Part shown: piece by piece, positions 7,731 through 14,857 of the stretch
Layout of the letters: each line of letters begins with the position of its first letter
Position numbering within the stretch: position 1 is the stretch's first letter
Assembly (NCBI GenBank): GCA_964403335.1
Contig: CAYOFI010000015.1
Location: forward strand, 1 to 40,546
Direction: 5' to 3'
Length of the DNA: 40,546 nt
Source of the DNA: CAZYAK01 sp964403335
GTDB lineage: Bacteria > Patescibacteriota > Gracilibacteria > Peribacterales > Peribacteraceae
Made by a program: the position numbers and the translations under genes
Notes under the pieces: generated by a model
Database searches by the model: none
The model's input: the letters and a program-made list of their open reading frames with translations, nothing else
What the model was told of the DNA's origin: nothing

Positions 7731-8174
7731 GTGTCCTCCGTCCGTCCGCCATTCCTGTTTGCTCTGTCGCTCTTTCTGGCGTCGGGGATCGGGTATGTTG
7801 CGGGTGCTTTGGTCACGGCCCGGTCCATCCCGAGTACGCCGCTGACCGTCACCGACGACACACGCCCCCTCGTGCCGACGTTGCAGATCGACGGCGTGGA
7901 GAACGGCGCCATCGTCGGGCAGGCCAAAGGCGAACTGCGCGTGCTTGTCGGCGGTGAAGCGTATGTCGTGACGGAAGGGGAATTCGCGATTCCCGGATCC
8001 GTATTCCGCGAAGTTCTGACCGTCCGCGTGCCGGAAGGCATGCGGTTCGTCGCGTCCAAAAACGGCACCAAATATTACGACGTCACGTCCGCAGCCGGGA
8101 ACCGCATCGATCCCGACAACCGCGTTTACTTCCGCACGGCAGCCGACGCCGAAGCGGCGGGATACAAACCGTAG
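7731..8174 (+). CDS. Membrane-anchored protein with C-terminal Ada-like / 'sunset'-type motif
   Basis: 147 residues from a GTG start at 7731. One N-terminal transmembrane helix (about residues 8-30), a Thr/Pro linker, a beta-rich middle resembling a small extracytoplasmic domain (about 45-105), and a tail FVASKNGTKYYDVTSAAG then NRIDPDNRVYF and AEAAGYKP. This tail resembles the metal-binding fold of Ada-type proteins seen in CPR surface and membrane proteins, but the zinc-binding cysteines are absent. It is probably cotranscribed with 7289-7720. Its last 49 nt overlap the convergent glycosyltransferase gene. Confidence 0.7.
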   Translation: MSSVRPPFLFALSLFLASGIGYVAGALVTARSIPSTPLTVTDDTRPLVPTLQIDGVENGAIVGQAKGELRVLVGGEAYVVTEGEFAIPGSVFREVLTVRVPEGMRFVASKNGTKYYDVTSAAGNRIDPDNRVYFRTAADAEAAGYKP

Positions 8175-9982
8175 GCCCGCAGCCAATGGCGGATCGCGGG
8201 CCGGCCGCCGCGTCCTTTTGCCGTGAAGAACGGCCGGTACGACCATCCCGCGTAGCAGATCGTCGCGATCAGCAAGACCGTCTGCAGCGCGCCGATGGAC
8301 ACGGGCAGGCCCGGGAACTCATCCCAGATCCGTCCGTCAAAATGCCCGAAGTGCAGCACGATCATCAGGTTCAGCAAAAAGAGGAAGGACATGGAGGCAT
8401 ACAGGGTGATGCCGCGCCGTCCCAGGAAGCACAAGGGGATCGCGAAGACCGTGAACGGGAACAGGTATCGTTCATGCATCTCCGTGTTGAGCGTAAAGAA
8501 CGCCGCGTTGGTGAGCGCAACGGCCAGGAACGGCGCGAACAGATCGCGCGGCGCGTGTTTGGCGAAGGCGCGTTTCATCGGTTGCCACAACACGCAGAGT
8601 GCCGCCGCGGTCGCCGCCGCGAAGAGCAGGAGACCCACGGACCGCATGGGCAGCAGCCCGAAGAACAAACGCGTGTCTTCCATGCTCACTTTGTCGCCAT
8701 ACAATGCGCGCCACATATTGAACGCGCCCACGCTCAGGTTTTTATATGCGCCGAGAGAATTGAGGTACACGTCGACGACTCCCGGCACCGTGCCTTTCCA
8801 CGCATACGGCAGCAGCACGGCCGCCGTGGTCACCACGCCGCCCGCGGCGATGTGGATGATGTGCTTGCGCGCGATGAAGACGATCACGAGGAGCGTCGGG
8901 AACAGCACGAGGGCTTGGGCTTTCAATAAGAAGGCCGCGGCGGCACATGCGCCGCACAGCCACCAGCGGCCGCGCACGGCCGCGACGAGGGACCCGAGCA
9001 TCGCGAGCGTGAAAATGGAATCCGTTTGACCCCAGACGGCGGTGTCGTACATGGCGGCCGGGTGGAATGCGTAGATGGCGCCCGCAATCAGTCCGGCTTT
9101 GTCGCCGCGCAGCCGCCGCATGAGCATCCACAGCAGGATGATGATGCCCAGGTCGGCGAGGATGGCGGGCAATTTGATGAGCAGATGTTCGAGTACGTGG
9201 TAGTCGTTGTGGTCGGGGGAAAATTGCGTGTAGATCCAGCCGGACGACGCAAAAACCAGCATGGAGAGCGGCGGATAATCGGTATCGCGGCTGCCGTCGG
9301 TCATGTCATACAACGCAGCCGGTCCTTGCGTGGCCGCCGTCCGCGCCCAATGCTTGTTCAATCCCAAATCGCTGCCGTGGCCCGGATGGAACGCCAGTCC
9401 CAATCGCAGGAGCAGCGCGGTCACCAGGAGCACGGTCAGTGCCCGCGGGCCGCGGGGGACGTGCAGCAGGCCCAAAAGAAGGAGAAGGGCGCAGGCGAAC
9501 AGGGTCGCCATGCACATCATCAGGAACACCAGCACGGGATCCGTCCACGAGACGCGCAAGCTCGCGCCGCCCTTGCCGCCGTTGTCATCCACGCGGATAC
9601 GGACTTCGTTCACGCCCGCCTGCAGATACGGCGCCAAATTCAGACGCTTCCCCGCGTTCCAGTAACAGGTATCGGAGAAATCTCCGGGGAGTTTCGCCTC
9701 ATTGACCGTCACGTTCACCGCGCAGTCGTCGGCGGTCAGGATGAAGGTGGACGCGTGCAGGATGTTCAGGTTCATCATGAACCGCAAATCGATCATCACT
9801 TTTTTGTCCGTGTCCACCAGGAGCGGCAAGCGGTCCGTCCGTTCTTGTCCGCCGTCGATACGGTAGATCGCGTCGCTGAACGCGGGTTGCGCGTAGTACG
9901 CCGCGGCCGCGGCCCCCGCAATGCCCAGAAAGCAGAGCAGCAACAGGGCGACGGAAGAGAAGAGAGAGGAGCGTTTGCGCAT
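8126..9982 (-). CDS. GT-C family integral membrane glycosyltransferase with N-terminal beta domain
   Basis: 618 residues. A signal-anchor helix (about 8-30) is followed by a lumenal beta-rich domain (about 35-145) with two Cys (DDCAVNV and DTCYW) that could form a disulfide. About ten hydrophobic helices then run to residue 600. GSDLGLNKHWA carries the acidic residue expected in the first large loop, DYPPL follows, and AVWGQTDSIF is the WGQ-D motif typical of PIG-M/GT87-like mannosyltransferases. Such enzymes move a sugar from a polyprenyl-phosphate carrier to a glycan or protein outside the membrane. The acceptor is unknown. It lies beside an SDR enzyme and more GT-C genes. Confidence 0.82.
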   Translation of the reverse strand: MRKRSSLFSSVALLLLCFLGIAGAAAAAYYAQPAFSDAIYRIDGGQERTDRLPLLVDTDKKVMIDLRFMMNLNILHASTFILTADDCAVNVTVNEAKLPGDFSDTCYWNAGKRLNLAPYLQAGVNEVRIRVDDNGGKGGASLRVSWTDPVLVFLMMCMATLFACALLLLLGLLHVPRGPRALTVLLVTALLLRLGLAFHPGHGSDLGLNKHWARTAATQGPAALYDMTDGSRDTDYPPLSMLVFASSGWIYTQFSPDHNDYHVLEHLLIKLPAILADLGIIILLWMLMRRLRGDKAGLIAGAIYAFHPAAMYDTAVWGQTDSIFTLAMLGSLVAAVRGRWWLCGACAAAAFLLKAQALVLFPTLLVIVFIARKHIIHIAAGGVVTTAAVLLPYAWKGTVPGVVDVYLNSLGAYKNLSVGAFNMWRALYGDKVSMEDTRLFFGLLPMRSVGLLLFAAATAAALCVLWQPMKRAFAKHAPRDLFAPFLAVALTNAAFFTLNTEMHERYLFPFTVFAIPLCFLGRRGITLYASMSFLFLLNLMIVLHFGHFDGRIWDEFPGLPVSIGALQTVLLIATICYAGWSYRPFFTAKGRGGRPAIRHWLRAYGLYPAASASAAVRK

Positions 9983-9991
9983 GTCTGAAGG

Positions 9992-9997
9992 ACTATA
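9992..9997 (-). promoter_or_regulatory. -10 box of the 618-residue glycosyltransferase gene
   Basis: TATAGT on the minus strand ends 9 nt before the ATG at 9982, predicting a leader of about 0-3 nt. Confidence 0.5.
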
Positions 9998-10036
9998 AAG
10001 ATAAGAGCAGTGACGGAAAAGGCTTGCTTCTCTTGC

Positions 10037-11068
10037 TCAGGACAAATATTTCAGCAGCCGGATCACACCCATTTTCGCCGCCTGCTTGTGGGCGGACACG
10101 CCCGTGCGGGATTCGATGTCCCCGCGGTGCGCGTGATAATACCGGTACGCGCGCAGCAGCATGTCTTCGTTTTTGAGCGTCGGCTGCCAGCCGAGTTCGC
10201 GTTTGATCTTCTGCGTCTCGAACGAAAAATCTTCGGCGATCATTTTGTATTGGTACGGTCCCAAAGGCGAGAGCCCTAGCGCGTAGGCGACCTGCATGGC
10301 GGGAATGGCGATCCAGCGCGGAAAATTCGCGACGCGCGCGCCGGTGCCCGCGCTGCGGATCACGTGCTCATACACTTCTTTGAAGGTCTTCACGTCGTCC
10401 GAGCCGATGTTGAAAATCTCCGTCCGCGGATAGTCCAGCGCGCGGATGCAGGCGTCGATCAAATCTCCCGCGTAGATGAATTGATACCGGTTCTTTCCGC
10501 CGCCCACCACCCACACTTTGCGGCCTTCATCGATGAACTCGAACAGAATCGAGAGGAGTCCCAACCGTCCTTCTTCCACGATGGTCGGGCAGCGGAAGAC
10601 GACGGTGGAAAATTCCGTGTGTGCCAACAAAATCTTCTCGCCTTCCCACTTGGATTGTCCGTAGATTTCCACGGGGTTCGGTTGATCATCTTCGCGCACG
10701 GGGCGTTTGAATCCCTGGCCCCACAGGCAATTGCTGGACGTGAAGATCACGTTCTTCACGCCGGATTCGGCCGCGCACTCCGCCACGATCTTTGTGCCGT
10801 CCACATTCGACGTCCACAGCATCTCTTTGTCTTTCACGGCATGCGCCAGCTGCGCCGCCAAATGAAACACGGCATCGAACCGATGCACGGCGAACAGCTC
10901 GCGCATCGCTTCACGGTCCCGGATATCGCCGCGGACAACCGTGCAGTTCGTGTGCGAGAACTCATCCGGCTCCAGATCGACGCTCACGACGATAAAGCCG
11001 CGTTCGCAGAGTGCTTTTTTGAGCAGGCTCCCGAAGAACCCCGCGCCGCCGGTGACCAAGACGTTCAT
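10037..11068 (-). CDS. NAD-dependent epimerase/dehydratase (extended SDR)
   Basis: 343 residues. Residues 3-13 are the Rossmann dinucleotide motif (VLVTGGAGFFG), Asp31 in VSVDLE suits NAD binding, GDIRD and HLAAQ follow, and the active site is Tyr136-x3-Lys140 (YGQSK) with an upstream FTSSN serine. This fits nucleotide-sugar 4-epimerases, dehydratases or related sterol-dehydrogenase-like SDRs; the substrate cannot be fixed. The start at 11068 is preferred because the family begins at MNVLVTGGAG and a TGnTATGCT box ends 6 nt upstream. In this glycan block it probably supplies a modified sugar donor. Confidence 0.88.
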   Translation of the reverse strand: MNVLVTGGAGFFGSLLKKALCERGFIVVSVDLEPDEFSHTNCTVVRGDIRDREAMRELFAVHRFDAVFHLAAQLAHAVKDKEMLWTSNVDGTKIVAECAAESGVKNVIFTSSNCLWGQGFKRPVREDDQPNPVEIYGQSKWEGEKILLAHTEFSTVVFRCPTIVEEGRLGLLSILFEFIDEGRKVWVVGGGKNRYQFIYAGDLIDACIRALDYPRTEIFNIGSDDVKTFKEVYEHVIRSAGTGARVANFPRWIAIPAMQVAYALGLSPLGPYQYKMIAEDFSFETQKIKRELGWQPTLKNEDMLLRAYRYYHAHRGDIESRTGVSAHKQAAKMGVIRLLKYLS

Positions 11069-11074
11069 AGGCAG

Positions 11075-11083
11075 AGCATAGCA
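11075..11083 (-). promoter_or_regulatory. Extended -10 box of the SDR gene, leaderless type
   Basis: TGcTATGCT on the minus strand ends 6 nt before the ATG at 11068. The divergent -10 of the next gene lies only 11 bp away, so the two promoters overlap. Confidence 0.6.
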
Positions 11084-11091
11084 AGAAGCGC

Positions 11092-11097
11092 TACTCT
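11092..11097 (+). promoter_or_regulatory. -10 box of the 11107 glycosyltransferase gene
   Basis: TACTCT ends 9 nt before the ATG at 11107 and directly abuts an in-frame GTG at 11098. A transcript starting about 7 nt after the box would lack the GTG, favouring the ATG. Confidence 0.45.
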
Positions 11098-11106
11098 GTG
11101 GAGGAT

Positions 11107-12381
11107 ATGCGTGAGCCGAGATTCCCAACGTTCGGTCCGTGGATTCTCTGGATGATTTTGCTTCTGGCAATCGTGTTGCGCGTGACGTACCTGGCCAAGA
11201 CGCCGTACTCCGTGCGCGAGCACGACGTGGCGGCGCATATCGACTACATCTCGTACATGGCCGAACACCGGCGCGTGCCGCCCGCCGCCGACGGGTGGGA
11301 GTACCATCAGCCGCCGTTGTATTACGCCGCGTCGGCCGTCATCTGGAAGACGGGAGCGGCAGTAGGATGGGAGCGTGATACGCAGTTGTTCGCCGTGCAG
11401 ATTTTCAGCGTGTTTCTGTCCCTCGCGTTCGTCGCCATCGCCGCATGGATCGGGCGGATGATCTTCGGACGCAAGCGCATGGCGGAATGGGCGGCATTCG
11501 TATTGCTCATCGCCATTTTTCCGGGCTTGCTCATCGCCGGTTCCCGCATTTCCAACGACAGTCTGGCGATGGTGCTGAGCGCGTTGGCCGTCGCCTTGCT
11601 GTTGCGCTGGTATCGCGATGGAAAAACCCGCGATTGGTATCTGCTCGGCATCGCGTTGTCGTTGGCTTTTCTCGCCAAAGTCGCCGCCGTCCTTCTTCTT
11701 CCGGTCGCACTCGGGCTCTATGCGTGGAAGCATCGCGCACAGTGGAAACACCACATCGCACCGCTTGCGGTTTTTGTGCTGATCGTCGCGGCACTGACGG
11801 CGTGGTACCCGGCTGTCCGGCTGCATGAGCAGTCCGCACGTGCCGCCATTCCCGGGACGGAAGGTCTGGATCCGGGAGTGCTTCTTCCCACAACACCGGT
11901 CAACTTTCTGACGTTCAATCCCGTCAAAATCGTGCAAATTCCGTATCTGGATCCGTGGGATGACGCATCCCGGCGGCAATACTTTTGGGAATACTGGTTC
12001 CGCTCCGCATTCCTCGGCGAATGGAACTTTGGCGACGCATTGCTCCCGTGGAGCCGGGCGGTCTTGGTGGGAGGATTGGGAATGCTCTTCTGCGCAATCG
12101 TCGGATTGTGGCAGGCACTTCGGCACGGGCGGAATGCCGAATGGTGGGTTCTGCCGGTCGTTGCGGTCGCCGTTGTGCTGCTTGCGGGCGCGGTGGGGTA
12201 CCGGTTCGTGAATACGTGCGCGTGCGCGCAGGATTTCCGGTATTCCTTCCCCGTCGTCATTCCGTGGGCTCTCTTCGCCGCACTCGGGGCACGCTATCTT
12301 CGTGTTGCGGGAGGAACGTGGCTGCTGACGTGTACGGCTTTTGTGGGCGTGTTCTATTTTTTGCTGCCGTACGCTCGGTGA
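11107..12381 (+). CDS. GT-C family (ArnT/PMT-like) membrane glycosyltransferase
   Basis: 424 residues with about ten transmembrane helices. The first loop contains SVREHDVAAHIDYI, where the acidic residue plus spaced His resembles the catalytic D/E of ArnT/PMT-like GT-C enzymes, and EYHQPPLYY is the usual second lumenal motif. Probably transfers a sugar from an undecaprenyl-phosphate sugar to an extracytoplasmic acceptor. The alternative start GTG 11098 adds three residues. It is divergent from the SDR gene and followed by a GT2 gene that could make its lipid-linked donor. Confidence 0.83.
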   Translation: MREPRFPTFGPWILWMILLLAIVLRVTYLAKTPYSVREHDVAAHIDYISYMAEHRRVPPAADGWEYHQPPLYYAASAVIWKTGAAVGWERDTQLFAVQIFSVFLSLAFVAIAAWIGRMIFGRKRMAEWAAFVLLIAIFPGLLIAGSRISNDSLAMVLSALAVALLLRWYRDGKTRDWYLLGIALSLAFLAKVAAVLLLPVALGLYAWKHRAQWKHHIAPLAVFVLIVAALTAWYPAVRLHEQSARAAIPGTEGLDPGVLLPTTPVNFLTFNPVKIVQIPYLDPWDDASRRQYFWEYWFRSAFLGEWNFGDALLPWSRAVLVGGLGMLFCAIVGLWQALRHGRNAEWWVLPVVAVAVVLLAGAVGYRFVNTCACAQDFRYSFPVVIPWALFAALGARYLRVAGGTWLLTCTAFVGVFYFLLPYAR

Positions 12382-12400
12382 TGCTTGTCATAAACGACCG

Positions 12401-12429
12401 TTGACAGCGTCACCACAAGCACTGATCAT
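12401..12429 (+). promoter_or_regulatory. Candidate promoter of the GT2 gene at 12437
   Basis: A consensus -35 TTGACA (12401-12406), an exact 17-bp spacer and a weak -10 GATCAT (12424-12429) end 7 nt before the ATG at 12437. It lies just after the stop of the preceding gene. Confidence 0.5.
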
Positions 12430-12436
12430 GCCGCCC

Positions 12437-13141
12437 ATGCCTGGTTTCCCATTTTCCGGCCTTTCCTTGGTTCTTCCTTGCTACAACGAGGAAGCCAATA
12501 TCGAGCGTACCGCGCGGGAGACGGATGCGTGGTTCGCGCAGTCGGGAATGGAAGGGGAGATCATCATCGTCAATGACGGTTCCAAAGATACGTCCGCGCA
12601 GATCCTCGAGCGTCTTGCGAAAGAACTCCCTCGCTTGAAAATCGTCACGCATCCCAAAAATCAGGGGTATGGTTTGGCGATCCGCACGGGCATCGATGCC
12701 GCCACCAAAGACATCGTCGGATTCATGGACAGCGACGGACAGTTCCAGCCGAAAGATTTGGAGTTGCTGCTTCCGCACTTGGATCAATTCGCATTCGTCA
12801 CCGGCCGCCGCCGCAAGCGCGCGGACGGATTCGTGCGCAACAGTTTCGGCAAAGTTCTGGGCGCGATGAACGTGATTGTCTTACAGCTCTGGGTCCGCGA
12901 CGTGAACTGCGGCCTCAAAATTTTCCGTCGCGATATCTGGCCCCGCATCCGCCCCACGCGCGGCGTCGAAAAACTTTTCAATACGGAAGTCTTCCTGCGC
13001 CTGAAGCGGAACAAAATTCCCTGGGCGACCATCGACGTCCCGCATTATCCGCGCACGGCCGGGAATCCGACGGGTGCAAAGCTGTATGTGATCGTGCGTA
13101 TGTTTAAGGAGTTGTGGGGGTTGAGGACGCTGCAGAAGTGA
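12437..13141 (+). CDS. Family 2 glycosyltransferase, polyprenyl-phosphate sugar synthase type
   Basis: 234 residues, cytoplasmic GT-A fold. SLVLPCYNEEANI is the family start, IIIVNDGSKDTS binds the nucleotide, GYGLAIRTGI matches the G-x-A-x-R-x-G motif, and FMDSDGQF supplies the D-x-D metal site. DVNCGLKIFRRD and a TEVFLRL stretch match the DPM1-like subfamily that makes dolichyl- or undecaprenyl-phosphate mannose/glucose. There is no C-terminal membrane anchor. It probably supplies lipid-linked sugar to the GT-C enzymes around it. An ATG at 12428 is an alternative start; 12437 fits the promoter better. Confidence 0.88.
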   Translation: MPGFPFSGLSLVLPCYNEEANIERTARETDAWFAQSGMEGEIIIVNDGSKDTSAQILERLAKELPRLKIVTHPKNQGYGLAIRTGIDAATKDIVGFMDSDGQFQPKDLELLLPHLDQFAFVTGRRRKRADGFVRNSFGKVLGAMNVIVLQLWVRDVNCGLKIFRRDIWPRIRPTRGVEKLFNTEVFLRLKRNKIPWATIDVPHYPRTAGNPTGAKLYVIVRMFKELWGLRTLQK

Positions 13142-13250
13142 TAGACGGGATAGAGGGCATAGACGGGATAGAGGTTTGATAAACAAACACAGTTGTACGT
13201 TGTGAATTGCCGCACATCTATCGCGTCTATGGCGTCTACCACCTCTATGG
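13141..13250. repeat. Direct plus inverted repeat between convergent glycosyltransferase genes
   Basis: A 16-nt unit, ATAGACGGGATAGAGG, occurs twice directly (13141-13156 and 13159-13174). About 40 nt on, 13216-13250 holds related units in inverted orientation (TCTATCGCGTCTATGG, then ACCTCTATGG). RNA from either strand would fold into a long imperfect stem. The right arm overlaps the stop codon of the PMT gene. It could act as a bidirectional terminator. Confidence 0.6.
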
Positions 13251-14765
13251 CTTCTTCGTCGGCACCACCAGCAGACTCTGATTCTGGCAGTTCACGCAGT
13301 GCAGCTCCCAGAGGGGGACGATGGCGCGGCGGGTGACTTGCGCGTCGCTCATCGGTTGGTAGTAGGCGAAGGGCCGGTAGGCGAGGAAGCCCAAGAACAT
13401 GGCGCCTGCCAGGACCATCAAGCCCGTCGTGCGGCCGTCGAGCGTGATGATGCGTCTGCCGACCGTCTGCAGTTCTTCATAGACCAAGCCCAATAGTACA
13501 AAACTTATTTGGAGCGGGATGAAGTAGTGGTACAGGTACATCACGCGGTCGATGCGGCTGACGGCGATGAAGAAGCAGATGTAGATTCCCAGGAACACCG
13601 CCAGCAAGAACGGACGCTGCAACGGCTTTTTGGGCGGGAAGAACACCTGCGCCAGCAGCATGCTCGCGGCAAGCGCCAGCCCGATGAATGCCGCCCCCCA
13701 AATCACGGGGTTCGGCACCAGATAGAGATACCGGTAGTTGCCGTCGCCCGGCGTTTCCCAGCGGTAGTTGATGGTGCGGGCGCCCAGCGGCCAAAAGAAC
13801 CACGGGCTGCCGTTTTCGTCCTCCTTACACAGATCGAGACGCGGCGCGCCGTTGTTGTAGTGCGTCACGAATTTCAACGAATCGCGCAGCAGCACGGGGA
13901 AGGCAAAGAAGGATGACGTGCGTCTCGCGGTCAGTATCGCTTTATATTGATCGGATGCTTGGTAGTAGCCTTGGTCGGGCAATTGCGGGTTGATGGTCTT
14001 GCCCAGCGAGAAGTGAATTTCCCAGACGCTGCAGTACACTAAGAGGAAGGCGGCGAACGAAATGCCCAAAAATGCGCCGATGCGGTCCATGCGTTTGCGC
14101 ATTTTCCACAGCAGCGGCGGAATCAGCAGGATGAAGATCAGCGCTAACACTTTGGTCGTCAGTGCCAGTCCCAGTGCGACCCCGAACAGTACCGAGAGCC
14201 AGATAAACGTCGATCGTTTCTGCGGCAGGTCATACAGCAGGAAGAACGTCAGGATGAGGAGCGCTGTGAAGAAGAGCAGCGGACCCTCCAGCATCGCGCC
14301 GCGCGAATGGACGATGAGCGCGGTATCAAAGATGTACAGGAAGCTGAGCAGACAAGCCGCGAGGGGATTGCGGCGGGTGATCCAATAGAAGATCAAAAAG
14401 AACAGCGGCGCCGCCCACCAGGACAGGAGCGCGGAGAAGAACCGGTATCCCACGAAGGAAAATCCCGGCGGGAAATTGGTGCCGTAGTCGGTGCCCAGGA
14501 ATTGGTCGGTCTTGTCGTTGGGATGAAGCATTACTTCGCCCAATGCAACCAGCAGTTTGCCCAGCGGCGGGTGCTGCTCCATGAAGTAGACGCCGTGAAT
14601 GTATTTTTGCGCGGAGGCGATGTGATAGTTTTCATCCCAAAAGACGTACGGCGGTTGCCAATAGCGCCAGAAGAACGTGAAGAACGACAACGCCACGGTG
14701 AACCCCAGAAAGGCCCAGAAGTGCCAGCGCTGCCATTTTGGCTGTGATGATTCAGAAGCGGTCAT
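13245..14765 (-). CDS. Dolichyl-phosphate-mannose--protein mannosyltransferase family (PMT, GT39)
   Basis: 506 residues, about ten transmembrane helices. VFWDENYHIASAQKY carries the catalytic D-E pair of PMTs in loop 1, and YFMEQHPPLGKLL is the matching E-H-P-P-L-G-K motif. RGAMLEGP is also family-typical. PMTs transfer mannose from a polyprenyl-phosphate donor to Ser/Thr of secreted proteins. The tail contains LHCVNCQNQ, a Cys pair. The start at 14765 is chosen because the frame upstream lacks family similarity and a TACACT box lies 7 nt upstream. It suggests protein O-glycosylation of the cell surface. Confidence 0.88.
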   Translation of the reverse strand: MTASESSQPKWQRWHFWAFLGFTVALSFFTFFWRYWQPPYVFWDENYHIASAQKYIHGVYFMEQHPPLGKLLVALGEVMLHPNDKTDQFLGTDYGTNFPPGFSFVGYRFFSALLSWWAAPLFFLIFYWITRRNPLAACLLSFLYIFDTALIVHSRGAMLEGPLLFFTALLILTFFLLYDLPQKRSTFIWLSVLFGVALGLALTTKVLALIFILLIPPLLWKMRKRMDRIGAFLGISFAAFLLVYCSVWEIHFSLGKTINPQLPDQGYYQASDQYKAILTARRTSSFFAFPVLLRDSLKFVTHYNNGAPRLDLCKEDENGSPWFFWPLGARTINYRWETPGDGNYRYLYLVPNPVIWGAAFIGLALAASMLLAQVFFPPKKPLQRPFLLAVFLGIYICFFIAVSRIDRVMYLYHYFIPLQISFVLLGLVYEELQTVGRRIITLDGRTTGLMVLAGAMFLGFLAYRPFAYYQPMSDAQVTRRAIVPLWELHCVNCQNQSLLVVPTKKP

Positions 14766-14772
14766 CGGGGGG

Positions 14773-14778
14773 AGTGTA
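14773..14778 (-). promoter_or_regulatory. -10 box of the PMT gene, leaderless type
   Basis: TACACT on the minus strand ends 7 nt before the ATG at 14765, with only a C-run between. Confidence 0.55.
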
Positions 14779-14843
14779 GCGAACTGCCGCAAGTCCGACG
14801 AATTTCTTTCCGGAGCGCAAGGCAAGTTGGGCCCTCCGGGGCG

Positions 14844-14849
14844 TACAGT
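14844..14849 (+). promoter_or_regulatory. -10 box before the TTG start at 14858
   Basis: TACAGT ends 8 nt before TTG 14858. The same geometry as its neighbours supports this unusual start codon. Confidence 0.45.
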
Positions 14850-14857
14850 GCCTTCCG

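Noticed and set aside
9026..9988. 320-codon plus-strand frame opposite the 618-residue glycosyltransferase
   Set aside because: Gln/Arg/His-rich shadow of the hydrophobic protein on the other strand.
13141..13174. Two 16-nt direct repeats as a CRISPR fragment
   Set aside because: The spacer is only 2 nt, there are two units and no cas genes.
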